Part shown: piece by piece, positions 5,896 through 8,705 of the stretch
Layout of the letters: each line of letters opens with the position of its first letter
Numbering within the stretch: position 1 is the first letter of the stretch
From: an uncultured Actinomycetes bacterium
GTDB taxonomy: Bacteria; Actinomycetota; Thermoleophilia; Solirubrobacterales; Solirubrobacteraceae
Direction: 5' to 3'
DNA length: 8,705 bases
Assembly: GCA_937888775.1 (NCBI GenBank)
Contig: CALAQT010000527.1
Span: forward strand, 1 to 8,705
Translations under genes and position numbers: made by a program
The notes under the pieces: generated by a model
The model's input: the letters and a program-made list of their open reading frames with translations, nothing else
Told to the model about the DNA's origin: nothing
The model's database searches: none

Positions 5896-7701
5896 TCAGC
5901 CGGCCTCGACCTCCAACTCGTCGCCGAGGTTCAGCTCGTCGAGGTCTGAAGGGGCCCTATGGCCGTGGAGGTCGACGGTGGTCTCCAGGCCCTCATCGAC
6001 GACGAATGCATCCCTGTTGAGCGCCACGAGCGCGGGCGAGAGCATCGGTCGCATGAGCTCCCATACGGCGGCGCGCAGCGCGCCTTCGCCGCCGGGCAGG
6101 GCGTCGCGGAGCTTGCGCGCCATGCTCTCTGTGCCGAGCGCTTTGGTGCGAGTCACGCCGGCCGGGTCGAGGACAAAGGCGGCTGCCCAACGGGCGATGA
6201 GCTGGGCAATGCCTCGGAGCGGGTCGGGATCGGCGAGCGCGCGCTCGAGCTCGGCGTCGACAATTGTGTCGAGCTGGCGCGGTTCGTGGCGGCCGGTGTC
6301 GCCTACGGGCTGCTGGCGTTCGGGGTCGGTCCAGCCCGCGCCGTAGGCGATCAGCTCGCGGTACTGGCGGACGAGGAGTCGGCACACGATCTCGGTGAGT
6401 GCTCGGAGCTGGGCGTCCGTGGGGTCGATCAGGCCGGCGCGGATGTCGTGCCCGAGTCCGAGGTTGCTCCGCGTCGCCTCGGCGTGCCGGGCCCGGGCCT
6501 GCGCCCGGCGCTGCTCGTCCTCTGCTGCCGCGTCGCGGAGCTCGTCGTCGTCGATGCGGGCGCCGGCGAAGTACGCCTCCTCGCGCGCTGGTGCGGTCTC
6601 GACTTCGCGGAGTTGCTCGTGTACGAGGTCGAGCATGAAGGCGGGGTCGACGACCCAGATCCCGGCGGCAAAGTCGCGTCCGCGCTCGTGCACGAACGCG
6701 TACCGGCCGTTGCGGGCGCGGTCGCGCACATCGCCGGTGATGCGGAGCTTGAGCGCCCTGCTCTTGGCGCGGGCGGCGAGCGTGTCGAGCTCGGCGTCGA
6801 GGCGCTCGAGCTCGCAGCCCAGGATCGCGGCGAGCTGGCGTTGCCCGTCGGCGGTGAGGTGGGCGCGGGCGTGATCGATCTGCTCTGCGGAGTCGAGCAT
6901 CGCTCCGTCGTCGATCCGCACGGCGTAGGTGTGCTCGTCTTCGACGACGGTGCGGTGGACAAACGCCCCGAGGTCCTGCAGAGCCTTGTCGTGCAGGTCG
7001 GTGCTGGTGATCCGCTTTGCGACCGCCTCGGTGAGCTGCGGGGCGATGTCGTGCATGTCGGCGAGCCGGTTGGCCATCGTCACCGAGACCTGCCCGCCGG
7101 TCGGGCGCTCGGCGACGCGGGTGCGGATCGGATCGGGGAGCGCGAGCTGGCGGCGGAGGTTGTGGGCGCGCTTGGACGAGATGCCGAGGTCGGCGCAGAC
7201 GGCGGCGATTCGGTCGGGCTCGGGGAGTCCGGCGCGGGCTTCCCAGCAGTCGCGCAGCTGCTCCTGCTGGTCGACCAGGGACAGGCTCTCGCGCTGGTTG
7301 GCCTGCGCTTGGATGCGGCGGATCTCGTCTGCGCCCGGCTCATGATCGAGCAGCAGGACGATCAGGCTCTGCACCGGCGCCAGGCCCTCGTAGCCCTCGG
7401 CGCCCGCGAGCTCGCCGCTCGCCCGGGCCGCGAGCAGCCGGCGCTGGCCGTCGTAGATCACGGTCCTGGGGTGGCCCACGTCGGGTCGGTGGCCGATGCA
7501 CGGCACGAGCTGGCCGGTGCGCATCAGCATCCCGGCGAGTCGCTCGATGCCCTCACGGGAGATCTCTCGCCGCGCGTTGCGAGCGAGTTCGAGCGAGTCG
7601 AGCTCGACGCGCTCGATGCTGCCCTCGACCGGAGCCTTCGCGACGGTGGTGACGTCGAACAGGGCGGGGCAGGGCAGCAGAGCAGGGTTCGGTGTCTGCA
7701 T
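5896..7701 (-). CDS. Large ParB/Spo0J-like DNA-binding protein with long unassigned C-terminal region
   Basis: A 601-residue protein with a ParB-type N-terminal half. ParB proteins bind centromere-like sites and, in characterised members, use CTP to clamp onto DNA; others act as element-specific regulators. Seen: a ParB/Srx fold at about 27-120, with IERLAGMLMRTGQLVP (52-67) and the nucleotide-site motif DGQRRLLAA (84-92, GQRR in place of the usual GERR). Then comes the ANQRESLSLVDQQEQL segment (134-149), matching the family's ENLQRExL helix. A helix-turn-helix follows at about 164-187 (RIAAVCADLGISSKRAHNLR), ending in QVSVTMANRLADM. Residues from about 235 to 601 are helical and charged, with no domain I recognise; typical ParB is about 300 aa. 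The ATG (7699-7701) is supported by AAGGAAG 7 nt upstream. The gene starts 30 bp after the VWA gene stop, suggesting one transcript. No ParA gene or recognisable parS site is present. I favour a plasmid, phage or integrative-element protein over the chromosomal ParB. Confidence 0.85.
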   Translation of the reverse strand: MQTPNPALLPCPALFDVTTVAKAPVEGSIERVELDSLELARNARREISREGIERLAGMLMRTGQLVPCIGHRPDVGHPRTVIYDGQRRLLAARASGELAGAEGYEGLAPVQSLIVLLLDHEPGADEIRRIQAQANQRESLSLVDQQEQLRDCWEARAGLPEPDRIAAVCADLGISSKRAHNLRRQLALPDPIRTRVAERPTGGQVSVTMANRLADMHDIAPQLTEAVAKRITSTDLHDKALQDLGAFVHRTVVEDEHTYAVRIDDGAMLDSAEQIDHARAHLTADGQRQLAAILGCELERLDAELDTLAARAKSRALKLRITGDVRDRARNGRYAFVHERGRDFAAGIWVVDPAFMLDLVHEQLREVETAPAREEAYFAGARIDDDELRDAAAEDEQRRAQARARHAEATRSNLGLGHDIRAGLIDPTDAQLRALTEIVCRLLVRQYRELIAYGAGWTDPERQQPVGDTGRHEPRQLDTIVDAELERALADPDPLRGIAQLIARWAAAFVLDPAGVTRTKALGTESMARKLRDALPGGEGALRAAVWELMRPMLSPALVALNRDAFVVDEGLETTVDLHGHRAPSDLDELNLGDELEVEAG

Positions 7702-7708
7702 CAGATTG

Positions 7709-7715
7709 CTTCCTT
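7709..7715 (-). promoter_or_regulatory. Ribosome binding site of the parB-like gene
   Basis: AAGGAAG on the minus strand, 7 nt before the ATG at 7701, lies wholly inside the 30-bp gap after the VWA stop codon. It is the strongest such site in the window, so the downstream gene probably has its own efficient initiation within a shared message. Confidence 0.65.
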
Positions 7716-7731
7716 TCGGGAGAGGGTTGGG

Positions 7732-8676
7732 TCAGCGGCCGCGCGGGCGGCGTTGGCGGGCCGTCAGGGCGGCCACCGTGTCGGCCGCGATGTGGTCGAG
7801 CGCCTGCGCTGGGTCGGTGATCACGACGATCCGGTCGCACTCGACCGACAGCGGCGCCATCCCGATGCTGAGATGGATCGTCGGGACCCCGAGCCCGGCG
7901 AGCTCGCGGATCCGCTCGACGCCTGCGCGGGTGTCCGCCCAGCCGCCGTCTGAGAGGACGTAGACGAATCGTGGGCGACGCGGGTTGGTCATCTCGAGCT
8001 CGTCGGACACGAGCTCGATCGCGTCGCCGGCGAACGCGGTGCCGCCGCCGGTGCGGATCCCGGGAACGAGCGCTAGCGGTCGGGTGCCGTCGGCGAGCAG
8101 CGCGGCGCTGTTGCCGAATAGAGCGGTCGCGCACCGGCCGCCGATCTGGCGTAGCCCGTCGGTGAGGATCCACGCGATCGGACCGAGCGCGTACTCGTAG
8201 CCGGCCATCGACCCGGAGGTGTCGATGATCAGCCCGACGTGCGGCTCCTGAATCGGCGCGGCGACCTGTCGGGTGACACGCCACGGATGCGTGGTCACCG
8301 GCCGCCCGGCGGCCTGCTCGCCACGACCGCGAGCGTACGCGCGTCCGTCGAACCGCCCGCCCGGGGTGCGCTTGTCGATCTGCCGCGTCCCCTGCGTGAT
8401 CGCCCGGCGCAGGCGGGTGGCGTACCGGCGGGCGTGCTGCACCTCGTCTGGGTACGGCGGGCGGTCGACGCCACGGTCGGGCAGCCGGCCGGTCGGCAGC
8501 CCGGTCCCGCGCCCGCGGCCAAGCTCGCTCGAACGTTCGCCGCCGGCGGCGTTCTCGAGTACCTGCCCGAGGTCGATGTCCTCGTCGAGCTGTTTCAGCT
8601 GTCCGGCGCGGGCGGTCGCGATCGCCTGCTCGAGCGCGTCGGCGAGCGACCCCGCGGCTGCTCCGCCGCCGGCCTG
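7732..8676 (-). CDS. CobT-like von Willebrand A (VWA/MIDAS) domain protein, 5'-truncated
   Basis: The frame is open from the stop (7732-7734) to the last genomic base, so the N-terminus is missing; 314 residues remain. A GTG at 8440-8442 could look like a start. Continuing upstream gives 78 more sensible codons, including SLADALEQAIATARAGQLKQ and LDEDIDLGQVLENAAGG. Seen, numbering from the first visible residue: an Arg-rich helical lead to the VWA fold (about 79-138), then the metal-site motif DTSGSM (152-157). The conserved threonine follows in GGGTAF (T213), as does the aspartate in LSDGGW (D243), so the MIDAS site is complete. The layout resembles the C-terminal part of CobT, the cobaltochelatase partner that works with the AAA+ ATPase CobS. 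Phage and plasmid relatives act with MoxR/CobS-type ATPases on unknown targets. True cobalt chelation is unlikely, with no cobalamin genes here. It precedes the parB-like gene by 30 bp. Confidence 0.85.
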   Translation of the reverse strand, partial: QAGGGAAAGSLADALEQAIATARAGQLKQLDEDIDLGQVLENAAGGERSSELGRGRGTGLPTGRLPDRGVDRPPYPDEVQHARRYATRLRRAITQGTRQIDKRTPGGRFDGRAYARGRGEQAAGRPVTTHPWRVTRQVAAPIQEPHVGLIIDTSGSMAGYEYALGPIAWILTDGLRQIGGRCATALFGNSAALLADGTRPLALVPGIRTGGGTAFAGDAIELVSDELEMTNPRRPRFVYVLSDGGWADTRAGVERIRELAGLGVPTIHLSIGMAPLSVECDRIVVITDPAQALDHIAADTVAALTARQRRPRGR

Positions 8677-8705
8677 AGATCGGAAGAGCGTCGTGTAGGG
8701 AAAGA
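8677..8705 (-). other. Illumina Read-1 adapter, reverse complement (not genomic)
   Basis: The last 29 bases are the exact reverse complement of bases 2-30, starting AGATCGGAAGAGCG. They mark the artificial right edge and cut the VWA gene on a codon boundary. Having the same adapter at both ends fits untrimmed second-mate read-through at each contig edge. Confidence 0.98.

Noticed and set aside
5959..7953. Plus-strand open frame of 664 codons opposite the ParB-like gene
   Set aside because: It mirrors a well-supported ParB-like gene. Its Val/Ala/Gly/Glu/Arg-rich sequence is typical of antisense frames in high-GC DNA, and it shows no domain of its own.
7732..8676. Genuine cobaltochelatase subunit CobT
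   Set aside because: The VWA part resembles CobT, but there are no cobalamin genes and the partner gene is ParB-like.
5896..8676. Chromosomal parABS partition locus
   Set aside because: No ParA gene, no recognisable parS, and the protein is about twice the usual ParB length.
1..8705. Terminal inverted repeats suggesting a transposon or linear plasmid
   Set aside because: The repeat is exactly sequencing adapter.

Overview
This is a high-GC (roughly 70% in the genes) bacterial contig assembled from Illumina short reads. Both ends carry sequencing adapter (1-30 and 8677-8705), so only about 31-8676 is genomic and the two outermost genes are cut. The organism is most likely an actinobacterium. 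Reasons are the GC content, the GTG starts, the actinobacterial form of the SecF motif (GYSLYDT), an MhuD-like haem oxygenase, and a cysteine-patterned lipoprotein. The ECF sigma factor and its coupled membrane protein resemble what I recall from Thermoleophilia/Solirubrobacterales. That finer placement is inference from memory, not a search result.

Layout. (1) 31-4238, minus strand: an apparent operon transcribed right to left. It runs from an ECF sigma factor, through a single-pass membrane protein joined to it by a 4-bp ATGA overlap, to a fused SecD-SecF translocase subunit whose C-terminus is lost at the contig edge. An ECF-type promoter candidate (4303-4328) sits in front, suggesting autoregulation. 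(2) 4420-4740, minus: a small MhuD/ABM-type haem-degrading monooxygenase. (3) 4990-5451, plus: a secreted lipoprotein with a duplicated cysteine motif, with short repeat and palindrome elements just upstream. (4) 5452-5895: a spacer of about 444 bp whose right part drops to about 55% GC, has no convincing gene, and ends in a strong nested hairpin. (5) 5896-8676, minus: a two-gene unit, a CobT-like von Willebrand A (VWA) protein cut at its N-terminus followed 30 bp later by a large ParB-like protein with a long unassigned C-terminal half.

How the genes may work together. The left operon looks like an envelope or secretion response module: a sigma factor, a membrane partner that may sense or hold it, and a proton-driven Sec accessory engine. 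The right pair resembles plasmid, phage or integrative-element modules where a VWA protein works with a MoxR/CobS-type AAA+ ATPase. Such an ATPase would be expected just beyond the right end. The GC-poor spacer may mark the boundary between a chromosomal-type left half and an accessory right half. No rRNA, tRNA, CRISPR array, transposase or integrase was recognised.
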